A stretch of DNA of 64,000 nt from Cyclina sinensis (GCA_012932295.1 JAAONU010000013.1:6494603-6558602); one strand, 5' to 3'; numbered from the stretch's first letter, positions 1 to 13,626 are shown. Numbers and translations: made by a program. Notes: generated from the letters alone by a model not told the origin.

Positions 1-379
1 CCGCTGGATGGAAGTTCATGAAACTTTTTACGGTTGTTCCTGCAAAAGAAATGGGGGGGGGGGGGGCATTAGCGGATTATCTACCCTGAATAGTCTGCTA
101 TAGAGTTGGTCCTTCCATTTAGATTCCCCTGCTTTCATCGCTTTTTTTTTGGTACGGTGATAATTAAGCATAATTATTTGCATTAACGGTAGTCAGATTA
201 CACATTTAGTTTAGCAACATGTTTTGTTAACACCATTATGTTTCTTTTTTGATAATCCTGACTTTTTATTTGATATAGAAGTGACAATTTTGAAAACTAA
301 AAGTCAAGACTATCACAAAGAGAAACAAGGATAAAGTTAGAGGATTCCAACTGAAAGGACAAATGTGCAGTTTGGCCTA

Positions 380-760
380 CCTTTGATGGTATCTGAGTAA
401 GGGAGATAATTTGTTATAAGGAATGTCCCTCATTGAATTCCATACAGAACTCTGGTTGCTATGGCAACAAAAGTGAAAAACCTAAAAGTCATCTTGTCAA
501 GAACCGACAGTCATGGAGCCTAGATATATGGTATGGAACGTTGTCTAGTGACCTTTAGCCAAAGTTGTTCAAATTAGACCCCCGAGTCAAAATTTGCCCC
601 ACCCAGGTGTAACAATGATTACATAGACTAATATGAAATACTTTGAAAATCTTCCTGCCAAGAACCACGATATACAGCTTAGATATTTTGTATGTAGAAC
701 CACCATTCTGCACTTTCTTATTTTGGAATAATTGCCTTTTGATTATTTTTCATCCTTATT
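380..760 (-). repeat. Diverged fragment of ACAAGAGGG/GAGCTAAAAA repeat family
   Basis: Read on the minus strand, this fragment shares the family's internal phrases: a block around GTTGCTATGGCAAC (near 455-470), protein-like 'cttagatattt' and 'gttcaaattagacccccg' style sub-units, and spacing like the better copies at 19019-20459 and 23713-25608. Neither terminus is present. Confidence 0.5.
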
Positions 761-1589
761 TTTTGTCCGGAGCGTAACTCTTAGACGCGATCAATTTGAA
801 ACTTCATAGGTAGATAGATCTTAAGAAAGAGAAGTGCAGTGCACAGAAAACGTCACTCTACTCTTCATAGTAGAAAATGGCAATATTTGCTCGACTGTTG
901 TCGTTATAGGTGTGAAACCACCAAATAGATTCCTTCTTTATTATATATAAAATTCAAAAAGTTCACAGGGCTGTACTAATTGCAAAACCTCTTTTAAATG
1001 GCTTTAACTTACATATTCTTGTAGATCTGTCTCTGTACTCATAAAAAATAGCAAGAAAGTGGGGGTTGTTTTACAAACAAGAAGATATTTCTGCTCATGT
1101 GAACTTACCCATAAAATTAACAAAAAATATGAGGCAATTTTCTGAATGGGGTATTTGAAACAATTTCCTATTATGAATTCAATTCTGAACGTATATGGGC
1201 ATAAAATTGCTAACACACTATCAGAAATAGTAAAGAAAATTGATTCCAGCAAATACACAGAACAGTGTAATAATGTTAATAACAGCCAAGAAAACTGATA
1301 ACTATTTCTAGCCGCCATTATGCGGTACCATTTTTTGAGCTCCAATAAAATGAATTGGTGGTTTCCTACCTATATAAACATGTACATGTTTTACGACAGC
1401 CGTATGCAAATGGAAAGTCTGATGACAATTGCTGATTCTGACTACAATGTTATGATAACAATAGGGAATATTTGCACCTTTACAGGTCTTAAATTTTTGT
1501 CCGGAGCATTGCTCATACACTCGTATAAGAAATATCAACATAAAACTTAATAGGTAAATAGAAGTGCACTAATAAGAACAGTAACCTCC

Positions 1590-1626
<37 letters not shown>

Positions 1627-2680
1627 GTGTTTGTGTGTGTGTGTGTGTGTTTGTCTTTTTTTTAGTTAGGTAGCACATACCAGTTTTTCAGCCACACGTT
1701 CGAATTGGCTATGTAGAAATTATTAATGACAGGGTATGATGCATTAATATGTGTATTGCTGAAGTCTAAATTAATTAATACATGAGGATATGGGTATTCA
1801 GAGTGGTCAGGATGAGGTTCTCTTAGGTTTTCATTATTGAACAGTATTGAAATGCACTCAGTGTGAAGTTGGATCTTGAAATTCGAAACTAATGAAAGCC
1901 GGCCATGTCGATGGGTTCAGTAGGACGCCGTATGAGCTGCACACTTTAAAAAGTGTAGCGTTGACAGGTATCTAGCACTTGTTGATTTAGAAGTGCCATA
2001 GCAGACAAACAATAAGCATGCAGTGTTATGACTCTACGGTGTGCCTTTGAATATCAGGCAACTTCTATGTTTCATAGAATTTGCCTCGGCCACAAGTCGA
2101 AAAGAGGGGCGTGGGAGTAGTTTCTTTCTTGCAGCTGATGTTTTAAGAGAAGTGTTTCGTCTGAAATTTATGTTTTTGTTATTAATTGTCTTCACTCCTA
2201 TAAAAATAATTGTATTTGTACTTTTCTTTTCAGGTTGTTGTATTGGGATTGTCAGTGAGGCGCTAACAGTTTGAGTGGTCGTCAGTCACTGAATTTCAGT
2301 GTGAAACTGGTATCTGCCACATTAATTACTATTAATTATTGCCCTATGTTAATTCTCATATCATATTTCTGTCCGTCGCATAACACAAAGACTAAAACAG
2401 GTGGAGAAGTGCAGTGCATAAAAACTTTACTTTCCTTTGTGTATTTTTATGTTATGGCCCTTTGCTAATGTTTATACTGTATTTCGTCCAGCACGAAACT
2501 CAAAGAATACAAAGAGGTATCAACATGATATATGACTTCCTAGATGGATCGACAGTGCAAATGAAACGTATCCTAACATTGCATTTTATTTTTTTTGTTA
2601 TAGCCCTTTGTAAATTTGCATACCTTTTTGTCCGGAACGTAGATGTAATAGCTCCTAAGCCTGTTTATTAAGGTACAGGT
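720..2680. repeat. Diverged dispersed repeat, four partial copies (GTCCGGAGCGTAAC family)
   Basis: Four segments (about 740-880, 1490-1600, 2350-2440 and 2610-2680) share a lead motif close to TTTTTGTCCGGAGCGTAAC. Several are followed by a line about 'aaacttaataggtagata' and 'gaagtgcagtgca'. Spacing is uneven, so this is a dispersed or decayed tandem family, not a clean satellite. No coding capacity recognised. Confidence 0.45.
1591..1652. repeat. (TG)n microsatellite
   Basis: An almost pure TG dinucleotide tract interrupted by single GC and TT steps. Confidence 0.95.
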
Positions 2681-3711
2681 ACTTTTCAGATTGATATATG
2701 TAGATAGTTATCTGACATACTTTATATAGAAAGGCAATAATTTGTGTTTAAAGCAAATGTCTATTTACACGGCAATATGTCATTATATGAACTTATTGAA
2801 ATAGTACTCAAATTTTGCTTAAATAGACGTGCCGTCCACTTCTGTACCCATTATTAAATTCAATTCCATTCGGATTACTTTCGGCACAATAAACTGCATC
2901 TACAAAGTTCTAAATCCTATGAAAGAGGGCGTTTCGGTGAGCGTTCAACTGGTTTCTTGCTGTATTAATTTGCTATTTTAGGAGCCGTTGGTAGATGCGT
3001 TCCCCTATACCGAGCCACCTTTTGAATATTTTCACGAAAGCTAAAATTGACTAACAGGAAAGTTTGTAATACTCAACTGGAAACAATATCCAACAGATTA
3101 TGTGATAATCTATTCATCCGTAGACAGTCACGTGCTTTCAATCTACGCATACAATCGCAAACGAGTCCGATGTACGTTCCTTTCTCATAGACTCGAGCTT
3201 AGTTATGACAGGATTAAACTTCTGCACAACGTACGACCACCGAACTGGCCTTATTTAATTATTATTTGATTATAAACTTCAACAGGGGATGTTTGAAAAT
3301 CGTTATTTATCGCTGCTGCTAACATAACAGATAAATGTATGACCTACTTTAGCATTCCTATAGTACCTGCTGACACATTTTTAGAAATTAAATTCAGACA
3401 GATTTATCCAGGCGTTACACCTTGGCACACACGCACTCGTGCGGGCACACATGCCTACCTACGTGCAAGATTCATTACTGGAGGTCAATATGTTATGCAA
3501 ATATACGTGCAGATATCAAAATTATAATAATAATAATACGGGTGCAAAAAATGTTAAATATATCTGGGAGTATTACAAACAACAGAAGAATTATGTGACC
3601 TCTTTTTCATTTCTTTATACTATCCAGTGTTAGTCTTAACAAGACCTGTCACTGTAAGATGACAATGCCCCCGAAAGTGGTGCTTTGACCATTGAGCTGA
3701 GAACCAGTCAT

Positions 3712-4045
3712 TCAGGGGTCAAGGTCAAATAAATATATGTCAGTGGGAAGGTCTTATCCAAAAGGTGTTGCGTCCAAGTATTAAGTAAATCCACTTACTA
3801 ATAAGGAAGTTATGGGCAATGTTAAAGTTTTTGGAGAATTGGATCTTCAAGGTAAAGGTCAATCAGGAGTCAAGGTCAAATAAATATAGGTCAATGAAAA
3901 GGATTTATCCAAAGGGGTGTTGTGTCCAAGAATGAAGTAAATCCACTTACTAATAAGAATTTTATTGCCAATGTTTAGGTTTTCGGACAGATTGACGGAC
4001 GGATAGTTCGAAAACTATATGCTTCCCTTCAGGGGCATAAAAAGG
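3712..4045. repeat. Two-unit repeat, about 152 bp period, with GACGGACGG tail
   Basis: Two copies of a unit starting GGTCAAGGTCAAATAAATA (near 3717 and 3868) lie about 152 bp apart. Both contain GTAAATCCACTTACTAATAA. The second runs into a GACGGACGGATAG stretch and ends near CAGGGGCATAAAAA. Tails of GACGGACGG recur in repeats at 35577-36035 and 60722-60770. Confidence 0.7.
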
Positions 4046-4095
4046 GGAATAATTATTTAGATTGCAAGAATAATTTTGCATTGGCTTCGTAGTTT

Positions 4096-4300
4096 GCATT
4101 CATTCATTCATTTACTCGTTCGTTTATTCATTCGTTCGTTCATTCATTCTTTCTTTCTTTATCTTTCTTTCTTATATCTTTATTTAAATCATTTATTCGT
4201 ATATTCGTTTGCACAATTTTTTTTCGTACGATCGTTCGTTTGTTTGTCCGACCACTGGCATGGTATTTCTTTCTTTCTTTCTTTACCTTCTTTCTTTATA
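4096..4300. repeat. TTCA/TTCG/TTCT tetranucleotide-rich tracts
   Basis: Low-complexity tracts of ATTC, GTTC and TTCT tetramers, with a second TTCT run near 4268-4300. Apparent proteins here rich in S/F/L are artefacts of the repeat. Confidence 0.85.
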
Positions 4301-4649
4301 AAAGTTGTCGTGTAGAATCTCTAACTTCCTTTCTTTAATGTAATACGTTATTTATCACAAACGTAATTTTGAAAGCAGCATCAAAGTTGTGTGCAAGCTA
4401 TAGAATTTCTTCAGCTAATACTCTAGATAAAAGATAAACTTTGAATACACTTTATCACTTTATTTGCTTGTCGTGTTCCTTTTTTGTAAAATTGTTGAGT
4501 TGATAAAGATAAGATTTAAAAACACGGAAGTTAATACACTGTTTATTCTCTGTATGTAAAGTGAATTCTGTATCATATACATAAGGTTGGTCAGTGTAAA
4601 TGGGAATTTAAAATTACCTAGGGAACTATTTTCTTAATATTTCTCCCTA

Positions 4650-7600
4650 ATGTCGAATCGGTCTCAGACTCACGTGAGGTCACAGTTACTCTCAGACTGG
4701 GAGAATGAATGTGTTCACAATGTTCTTGGAAAAGGGTGCTTTGTAAGTAAGTTTGAAATTCCTTAAAATCACAAACGTTCTTTAAATGTACTTTTAATCG
4801 AGTGTCATGACATATTTGAAATTGACTCAAAATTAAGTTATTTCCTTCAATAATAAACGCATTTGAAAAAAAAATCTGAAAATTTGTGTAAACATTTCAA
4901 AGATTATTAAATATGAATTGTGCGCTTACTGATACATATTTCACACAACATTTTTTTAAACTATTTTCAACTGTAGGATTTTGTGTTCTACATTTTTGCA
5001 TTTGTGAAAGAGGCATACACTAAAATCTCGAGTATTTCATTTTCTTTAAAATAATATAAAATTTGAATGATCACCAAATGTCAAGCTGTCAGTCAATAAA
5101 AGTATGTAGAAAAGTTAACTATATTTATATCTAGTTTATATTAGCCTTTATATGGAGTTTTTGTTGTACCACTATTGAGCGGATAGCCATTTATTTCATG
5201 AATGTAAAGTTGGTCGGTAGTTGGCAGTTGGTAGTTGGTTATCCGAATCCCCAACTGCATTCCAGGAGGTAGTTGGTAATTCAAACTTAAGGTATTACAA
5301 CACACTTCTTAAGCAATACGATACGTTAACATCAACGTATATAAAGTTCGCATCTCAACATAACAGAACTCTTTTCGTCGATCTGGGTTGATCAATTAAC
5401 TCAGCTGGTAATTTATTTCAGCTGAACACGTACAAATTAAAAATGAGCATATGTGTTATCAATTATTTAAATCGGTAGAAAAAGAGCCATTTAACTAGAT
5501 ATGCTGAATATCAATGGTTAACTGTAGGATGGTTTTTATTTTTTATTTATTTATTTTTATTATTTTTTTTTAATAAGAGCATGTTATGGACCATAGGAGT
5601 TCACCTCGAAATGTGCCCAGGTCAATATCAATCCATGTCAGGATTAATATCCAGTGTGTTATAATTTTTTCTCCACACAAAATATTTTTGAGCCGAGCTC
5701 CTATGGTAAAAAAAACAGAAGATAAGATAAGAAGAAAATTAGTTCCGGTGCTTTGTTTTTCATGGGATTTCAATAAATTCTCTTTCTTGTCGATTTTTTT
5801 TATTGTCTTGTCATTTTATTAGAACCAAATAAGCATAAAAATTTATCATTACTAGTATTTCAAAGGTTATTATATTAGTTTTGTAAAGTCTTCGATTAAA
5901 TTAGGGTATTATTACTACATTTCAGAGTCTGGCCACAGGCGTTGCGCAGCTTTATGTGGTGCAGACGAGCAGAAAACGAATTAAGAAGTGGATAAAGAAG
6001 TGTTGTGGTGCAGTTTGCTTTGTAAAGGACAATCGAAAAAAGTCCTTCTACATACGAATTTATGACCCAAAGGTTTGTTTTATTTCAGCTTCTATTAGAG
6101 GTCTTCATTTTCGGTTTCGTCTGCATGAATTTATCTGAACTTTGATGAAAAATAGTCATTTAGTAGTGTGCCGGACCCCCATCCAGAGGTCACTGGTCAC
6201 CAGGGTTGTCTCGAGTGACTTTTCACTTTCCATACCTTTTGGCGCAAACACTGGTTTGACTACGGAAAAAATGTCATCGAGCAGAATTGATGTAAGATAC
6301 GAGAATTTGTCCCCCTGTCGATGTAAATATTCACACAGTTTCCACTTTGATGCATTTTAAATAGCTAAATTAATTCGTTTCACCATCGAATTAAAACCAG
6401 CAAAAGTTTAAAGTAACTGAAACCTCTTCTGAAGTTTGTTATTATTGTCAAGGCATTGGCTGCAAACTAGTGAACGCTACTCAAGTTTTAATTATGCAAA
6501 ATGACATATATTAACTAAAATCCTTTTTGCTAAAGAAGCAGTTCATATAATTAAAAAAGAATAACGTATAATACATGTAATATTTTCAGAACCAGCAGAT
6601 GTTGTGGGAACAAGAACTATATACGAAATTCAAGTACAATGCTCCAAAAGACTTTTTCCACACATTTGAGGCACATGTACGTCCTCAGATATATATCATC
6701 TACTTAACATTTATTCCAGGAGCAAACATTGTTTTTATCTTTGCTTTTGCGCCCAGTACAAACAATTATCATTATTACATTGTACATTGTTTTCACCATA
6801 TTTCCATTGATCTGTTACAGCAACGAATGTAGATAAAAGAGCTCTGTTTGAGGGGTGGGGTGTGAGAAGGGGTATTTTTTTATATAAAAAGTGAACAGCT
6901 TATATCTAGTTATTTCAATGGTTTTTTCTTCTTAAATTGCACTTCTTTAATTAATTAATTTAGGACTGCCACGTCGGACTGAACTTTGCTAGTGAAGAGG
7001 AGGCAGCCGCGTTCAAAGATGCTATAGAAGAGAAACTCATGGAAAAACAGAAGAGGATGCTTGGTATGCTTATATTAAACCGTTTCAGATGTTCCTTTTA
7101 CCTCAGCATAATAATTAAATAATAACCTAATCCCCACAATCGTTGTTCACATGAATACATACGCACATTTAATTATCCTGGTAGATTTATTTTTCTTTTA
7201 ATGCAATAGTTATTGCAGGCAGATGCTATCTTTGGACGAGTAAAACTCCCAAAATAGTTAATTATAAATACAAATAAAAGCACAGATTCAAAGTTTAAAA
7301 GAGCAATAAACAAATTATTACAGAAAAAACTTTTTGGATGCACATGTAAAGAGGAAGCACAGTGTTGTTCTATCACTTGCAAAGCAACACTTCCTATTGA
7401 CAACTAGCTTTCGAACTTAAACCGATAACGTAAGACTAAAATTTACTCTTATAATTTATCAAAACCAAAATCTGTTGAGATGAAAAAGTTTTTTCCCCCA
7501 AGAAATTACAAGCATAGAAGTTGATACTTTATGTATACTACACGTAAATAAACATCATTATTTTATTCATGTCAAGGGACGGAAGAACTTAGTTACACCA

Positions 7601-10600
7601 TCACATTAACAGACATATGTCATTTTTCTTTCACTGAAAAATCTGCTTTGCTTTCTTAACTTTCACCTTGAAATATTTAGAAAGGGAAAGACGGAGACAA
7701 GAAATTGAGCAAGCAAGAAATGAACTCCAGGACCATTTGCCACAAGAAGAAGTTTGTGTAACCGAAGGTAAGTACAGAATTATATATCAGTCTACAAATT
7801 ACTTTACTCAGCAGCTTTATAAACATACGAATGATAAACGGACTTATTTTCGCCCCATGGGGATTTCAAAAGAAATAAATTTCTGATTGTACGATAGACA
7901 ATGGATTTACTATTCTATGATAAAGTTACATTAGAGTTTGAAATTATTTTTTAAGCATTTGGAAACTTCTGTTAAATCCGCCACTGTAACAGCTATTTTA
8001 CTTTAGTGTCAAATTTATTCAGTTCGTTTACAAGCTTGTGTTTCAGAATTAGAATCAGCTAATGTGGGTACTGCTGAGGAGGAGCCACCGAAGGGCACGG
8101 AAAACCAAACAAAGGAAGATAAAACAAAGACGAAAATGAGACACAAGAACCAAAAGAAAAAACTGACGAAAGAAGATGTTGGGAACCCCTCTGACTTCAG
8201 ACACATAAGTCATCTGAGCTGGAGTGCAGACGATGGACCGCACGTAAGAAATGACAGTGTCTTTGATATTGAAACCGCATGCGGCTTTAAGTTTCAGCTG
8301 CTTCTGAATGTATTCTGAATGTATTAAAACACAAGGTAATGATTATAATACTGCCAGGGGACATAACTCAGAAATGTTATTTTTGATTAAGTCCCTTGTT
8401 TTTGAAAACAGAGTTGTGCGTTGTTTTTTCCCAAAAAGGTCAAAATTGCTCATAGAAAACGAGTTATGATATTTAAGACATGTTTACTGTAATGTGTGTA
8501 TCAGTAAATAGGATTAGAATAAAATGTGAGTACCTGTAGACAGCACACTGTAACATGCAGAAGGCAGAAGTTTAGATAAAAATTAAACTGCAATTATTAC
8601 TTTTTTCTGTGTATAGATGGACAGATTAGATGCTGACATGAAGAGTCTCTTGGAGCAAATTGGTATTAAGGAAAGATCCAAAGTAGACCAAGACACAATG
8701 GACTTTATCTATGACTTTGTTGACAAACATGGGGGCGCCAATGCCGTTAAGGAGGATTTCGAGTCTTGGCGCAAGTCTATAGGGCTGATAGATGATGAGG
8801 CAGAAGTTGTGGCCTCACAACACCCAAATAATGAGCAGCCCTTGACATCATCAACACACTCAGCGGGTACGTTTTCTTTGCTTCCACAGTCCCCCCTCCT
8901 GTCGCATCATTAGCACGATACAAAACTGACAGATTTAGTAACTGTTATTTTTTATTCTATAAATCATTTGAAATATGAGTTTTTTTCTGTTTCCGGTGGT
9001 TCTTTTGAATTATTATTCACATTTTGCTTGAATTTTAGATGAAAATGCGTATTTTATATTATTTATTTCAGCTCACATTCCACACCCAGCTGCTGTTAAA
9101 GTAATGGACCTTGGGCAAATAATCCAACTTGCACATGAAACCAATATTACTTCACCTATGTCTTACAACAACCAACATACAACGACTAGACCTCCAACTC
9201 CGGCTATTAAGCCGTCTAGTTCGATTGTTAGAACTCAAAAACCGACTAGTACGACGCCAAATTCAAATGTTGCACCGCTTACCACACGTTTGAAACCTAG
9301 ACCGCCACCTCCGACAAGCAAGCCACCTCATTCGCATTTAACGTCTCCAATGCCACAGAAGGAGACTCCATTTCAAAAAGAGCCTTTATCACCTCCTTTT
9401 AAAACAAAATCTATTGTTGAATCTCAAGGTTTCCAAACTTCAGTTGACAAAGAAAGAGAAAACCAGACTGTCCCAATTTTGAATGGATCTGTCTCAGCTT
9501 TGTCAGAGGAGCAAGTTGGATCTTGCTTGTCGAAAACTGTTCCATCTTCTCCTCACAAAATTATACATTCGTCTCAGGTGCAAGAAAGAACACACTCTAC
9601 TCCGAAATCAGGTACACCAGCTTCTCCTGTTTCTGCAGTTCCAGTTCCTCCTCCTCCTCCGCCACCAGTACCAAATAAAAACGCTGTACCAGTTACAACT
9701 GTTTCTTCACAACCTACGTGTCCTCTTGCTCCGCCGCGTACGATTATCGTGGATTCCCCTCGGGACAATTCTTTGAGACATCTAACGGATATTCAAAATT
9801 TGAAAGATTCTCTTAAACCTGAAACCACCGAACAAGAGACCACCGGTAGAGCCGTTCTAATGAGGGAAATTAGAACAGGCACATTTCTTAGACATGTATG
9901 TTTATAAATACCATACATTTTTTATATAAATCTTTAGTCCTAATCAAACAAATTACATTATCTGGTACATATAATAGTTTACATGTTCAGCAGTATCAAA
10001 AGTAAAAAATTATTAGATGGTAATCGAACATAATTACATCCAAAGATAAAAAGAATGATTTTTAAAGAAAAACAAATAGACAAAAATTTTATTTTACAGG
10101 TTGAAAAGTCAGACGAACCATCTCCAGAAAAGCGAGGAAGTATTGCAGCGGCTTTAATGTCTGAACTTGTAAAAAGGAAGACGATCATTCAGTTTTCAGG
10201 TAGTTTGTCCTAAAGACAATTAAATGTTAAAATCCATTACAATATATAATCATATGGTTTCTTTTAAATGGAGGAAAAGAATATTCAGTAAATGTTGACA
10301 TGTAGGCATTCAGCAAATCTGCTTCAACGTAAGTGTTTTTCATTTGCATAAATTTGTCAAGTGAAATTTCCAAAGACAATCTAATTGTATGTCTTCCTGT
10401 TCGTTTTATGCTCCCTGAAGTGGAAAGAATAAAATATTCCGTTTCGTCTGTTTATCCTTGGGTCCATCTGGCCGTAGGGTCATCAATAACATTTTGTGTC
10501 TCGGCTATTTCTCAGCAACCTCAGACAGATAGGAATTCAATAAATTAATGCAAACGACAGAACTGCTGTGAGGAAATGCACTTATTAGTAACATGACCCG

Positions 10601-11786
10601 GCTTTATTCTTTTTCTTATAGTTTATCGGTCCTTCTTTTATGTCATTGATCTATTGCACTAACTATGTTCGGGCTGTTTCTCATCAAATACTAACTGGAA
10701 TGAAACTTTATTGAACGTTTCAGTAATAAGAGGTTATGTGCATATTTCAAGTATTTTATAGCTGGATTGCTTTTTCTTAGAATTAGGAGACTACAGTACT
10801 AATTCTGTTCGGGCTTTTTCTCAGAAACCACGTGTAGCATTTAACAGAATTTGAGTACAATTTCAGTACCTAGAGAAAATGTGCATAATACTAGCATGCT
10901 GTGGTATAATTGTTTTCGTAGGAGTAATTGGCACGTGTAATGCGCAACATAACATATGACAGCATTATTTATGTTCTGTCTATTGATCAGAAGAGAAGAT
11001 ATCTATAATATTTTTTTACTAATTTTACGATTGCTTTTTATAACAATAGGCACTTTTTAAAGTTTTACCATAATTCTATTTTTGTTCAAGATATTTCTCA
11101 ATTATCATTGGCTGGGATGCAATGAAACTTTCTAGAACGAATCAGTACAAAGAAATAAATGGACACACAATGATCTGTTTCAGTTATTAGCAAGAGGAAA
11201 AGAGTATAATATTGAAAACATGGTCCAGAGGATTTGTACACACTGTTATATTAGATTACACTGCATAGAATATACTGTAGCAATATGTTTTGGCAATCAT
11301 TCCATGTTGCATACTTTTGAAGAATTTTAATAATCTTGTGCACATGTTCACCTTAGCCTGTCTCGGTCTTTTGTACAAATCACGGCCGTCACGTCAAGGT
11401 CATGGTCAGACTATATTCATTTTTTTTAAATGGCTGTCTTTCAATGGGCAATAGGAAATTCGTGAAACATCCATCACTTCAAGTGATACTTTTGTCGTTA
11501 GGGGTGGGGGATATATCAGTGCAGTATACTTTAGCCTTGCTTAGAAAATAGCAGCCTAATAATGAGAAGTGTTAGCTCCAACTTCACTATCAATTTCAAA
11601 CTGTTCTCAAAGATATCCGGAGACACAGATACTATTTGACACGTGAAAACCAGATTGTTTTCTGCAGTGATTTGAATATTTTACCTGTACTAGTAAATAC
11701 CTTTTCTATAACATAACATACTTAGCAGTATTTTTTCAGATTATGAAGAAAGCAGTGATGAGTTTGATGATGATTGGGATGACTAG
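4650..11786 (+). CDS. WASP-A: WASP/N-WASP-family Arp2/3 activator (10 coding exons)
   Basis: Coding exons: 4650-4742, 5926-6072, 6590-6676, 6964-7063, 7681-7767, 8047-8243, 8617-8866, 9072-9895, 10100-10199, 11740-11786; all introns GT-AG; 643 aa. Start chosen because it gives MSNR...LLSD-ENE-NVLGKGC, colinear with the two paralogues. Domains: WH1 about 18-135 (CCGAVCFVKD, FFHTFEAH, DCHVGLNFASEEEA); basic stretch about 194-213; CRIB 216-230 (VGNPSDFRHISHLSW); GBD with FIYDFVDKHGG, whose Y269 matches the phosphorylated tyrosine of WASP/N-WASP; proline-rich region about 321-578 with a seven-proline run; one WH2 at 579-596 (GRAVLMREIRTGTFLRHV); connector 608-628 (IAAALMSELVKRK); acidic tail with W641. 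By family knowledge it is autoinhibited through GBD-connector binding, released by Cdc42/PIP2/SH3 ligands, and then nucleates branched actin through Arp2/3 at membranes. Length is like vertebrate WASP/N-WASP. Exon 8 (824 nt) is far longer than in the paralogues. WASP versus N-WASP orthology is not decidable; invertebrates usually have one ancestral WASP. Confidence 0.93.
10430..11175. repeat. Diverged ~170-bp repeat units in WASP-A intron 9
   Basis: Intron 9 (10200-11739) contains about four diverged copies of a unit marked by 'gttcgggctgtttctcatcaa', 'ggaatgaaactttattgaac' and 'cagtaataagagg' type phrases, beginning near 10444, 10660, 10800 and 11075. No open frame spans them. Confidence 0.5.
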
Positions 11787-11787
11787 G

Positions 11788-11911
11788 ACAACCCCACATC
11801 TGTTATAGTTCAAAATGATGATGCTAAGATACCGAGGCAGTTTACCAGCACAACCCCACATCTGTTATAGTTTAAAATGATGATACTAAGATACCGAGGC
11901 ATTTTACCAGC
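11788..11911. repeat. Tandem duplication, 2 x 62 bp, in WASP-A 3' UTR
   Basis: Two near-identical 62-bp copies start at 11788 and 11850 (ACAACCCCACATCTGTTATA). The first begins one base after the stop codon, so the duplication lies in the 3' UTR. Confidence 0.9.
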
Positions 11912-12015
11912 ATAGGAACACTTGTTTTACACCAATGTGACTTAGTCTGATTAACTCATGACTATAAAATGGTGTTGGCATTTCAATCGATGTGTCAAAA
12001 TATTCCTGTCTTGAA

Positions 12016-12021
12016 AATAAA
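12016..12021 (+). promoter_or_regulatory. Candidate polyadenylation signal for WASP-A
   Basis: AATAAA, 230 nt after the WASP-A stop codon. It is the first consensus hexamer downstream. A second candidate in an A-rich run lies near 12980. Confidence 0.5.
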
Positions 12022-12144
12022 AGTTCACGTAGTGTTGAGGCATGTCCAACGTCGCTTTTTCTGCTGTATATTTCTGTATTCTAGGAATGACTAATGATAC
12101 ATTCAAGTTAGTTGTTAGTTGGTAAAATCTGCTGAAGAAAACTT

Positions 12145-12252
12145 AGGGCGTATTCGACTTGAACTTAAGGCACTAACATTAGGGCGTCTTCGACTTGAAC
12201 TTAAGGCACTAACATAAGGGCGTCTTCGACTTGAACTTAAGGCACTAACATT
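12145..12252. repeat. Tandem repeat, 3 x 36 bp
   Basis: Three nearly perfect 36-bp copies start at 12145, 12181 and 12217, each beginning AGGGCGT and ending GGCACTAACAT. They lie between WASP-A and WASP-B, downstream of the likely WASP-A polyadenylation site. Confidence 0.93.
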
Positions 12253-13626
12253 TAACTATTGGCCATGATAATGTGTTTGTGTTAAAAAAAACTAGTGCAT
12301 TTTGCCAGATGAATGTTGTGAAAAGCTTGAGCAGGCTAACACCTCTGTTACTGGTCTCTGTAAAAGTCATGTCTGTACAGGACAATCGTGATCATAGAAC
12401 TTGTAATTATAATTAACATGGTTCATAAACACTGTAAGTGCTATGTACGGGCTTAATAGTTTTTTAAAAGTGAACAAACCACAAGCTTGCGTAAGTAACT
12501 TTCTGAAAAATATATTTGAACTTCCTATTGCTATTTGCAAAATTCTACAGAAAGCCACATTCCACTTAACTACTTACTAAGTATACCTCTCGTCAGATAT
12601 ATAAAATGTAGCTTGTTTATGTATCATATGTACTAGGAACAGAACTTGGACCCTAAAGAAGCGTGTGATTGAAAACTCATACTTATTTACATGTATAAAA
12701 TTAAACGTTCAGAGTTTCGTTTGCACACATGTTGAGTCCGAATCATGTTTCGAAGAATTCCGATTGTGGTGAATTCAGTAATTCATAAACAAGGAAATAT
12801 AATCTCCCGCGTTTTTATGTCACTTTCCTAAGAACACATCAAGTGCTATAGTCTATATCTAGTTCTCTGCGACATACAGGAGTTATGTTAGTTTAATTTG
12901 AAGATTCACATAATTTTTGCTTATTATTTAGTTTGATCTGTATGTTTTGCGTTTCTGAAAATTCTTTTGTTGAAAAAAAAAATAAAGAAAATAAGGCCGT
13001 CAATAAAGAGAGAAAAAGACATGTTTGTTTTGTTGTTCGAACAAAATGCGACATCGATATTGAATATTGCGCTCCGAGGCCTGTGAGCCCAGAAACCTAA
13101 TTATTCTAGTTTCATTTTTAAGCTAGCACATGAGCTGCAATGTTGCACAAAACGAAACAAAAAACTTTCCAAAGATAACCTTTTTTATGGAAATCCTTTT
13201 CACCAAACTAATCAATTTATTCAATGTATTTAAATTTGATTTGGTAATTATGAATCAACACTAAAGTGTCTTGTTACTGAAATCCCGTTTAATAATGTTT
13301 ATACGTGTATATTTTAGGCCGAAGAGAGTTAAGTGTTTCAGTTTTCACACATCCTTGAGTGCTTACGCGCATGTTTATAAGCAGGCAAAACATTCAAAGT
13401 GATACTTGTGATAACGAAAGAAATATGTACAAAAATGCGTAATTTATTTTTTAAAGTTTGAACATTTATTAACCAGAATTATCGTTTAATAAAGAATCGA
13501 TCACACCACTCTCTTTTTTCATTGGATTTTATATCAGTGACATATATTTATTCCTTACTTTTTTGTTACAGAATAAATAAATAAGTAAATCGTGAATACT
13601 TTATTCGGTTGTTTGTCCAGTAAAAC

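Larger units (their letters stand above)
1..4649. other. Intergenic region upstream of WASP-A
   Basis: No supportable coding exon seen. The open frames are short, lack homology I can recognise and overlap repeats. The stretch holds a 14-bp G run (53-66), a fragment of the ACAAGAGGG...GAGCTAAAAA repeat family (about 380-760), several diverged copies of a repeat recognisable by TTTTTGTCCGGAGCGTAAC (near 750, 1495, 2365 and 2625), a TG microsatellite (1591-1652), a two-unit repeat (3712-4045) and TTCA/TTCG/TTCT tetranucleotide tracts (4096-4300). The WASP-A promoter or any 5' UTR exon should lie here, but no clear core promoter motif was found. Confidence 0.7.
11787..13626. other. WASP-A to WASP-B intergenic region
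   Basis: Holds the WASP-A 3' UTR with two tandem repeats and, from about 12720, sequence collinear with the region upstream of WASP-C (26290-27511). Shared marks include CAGTAATTCATAA and a conserved TTTATTCGG-TTTGT block just before each start codon. No coding exon seen. Confidence 0.7.

Noticed and set aside
1004..1345. 113-codon minus-strand frame
   Set aside because: AT-rich frame without homology, splice context or codon character; overlaps the diverged repeat zone.
4076..4315. 79-codon hydrophobic frame
   Set aside because: Encoded by TTCA/TTCT tetranucleotide tracts.
9574..9768. Minus-strand glycine-rich frame
   Set aside because: Antisense shadow of the proline codons in WASP-A exon 8.
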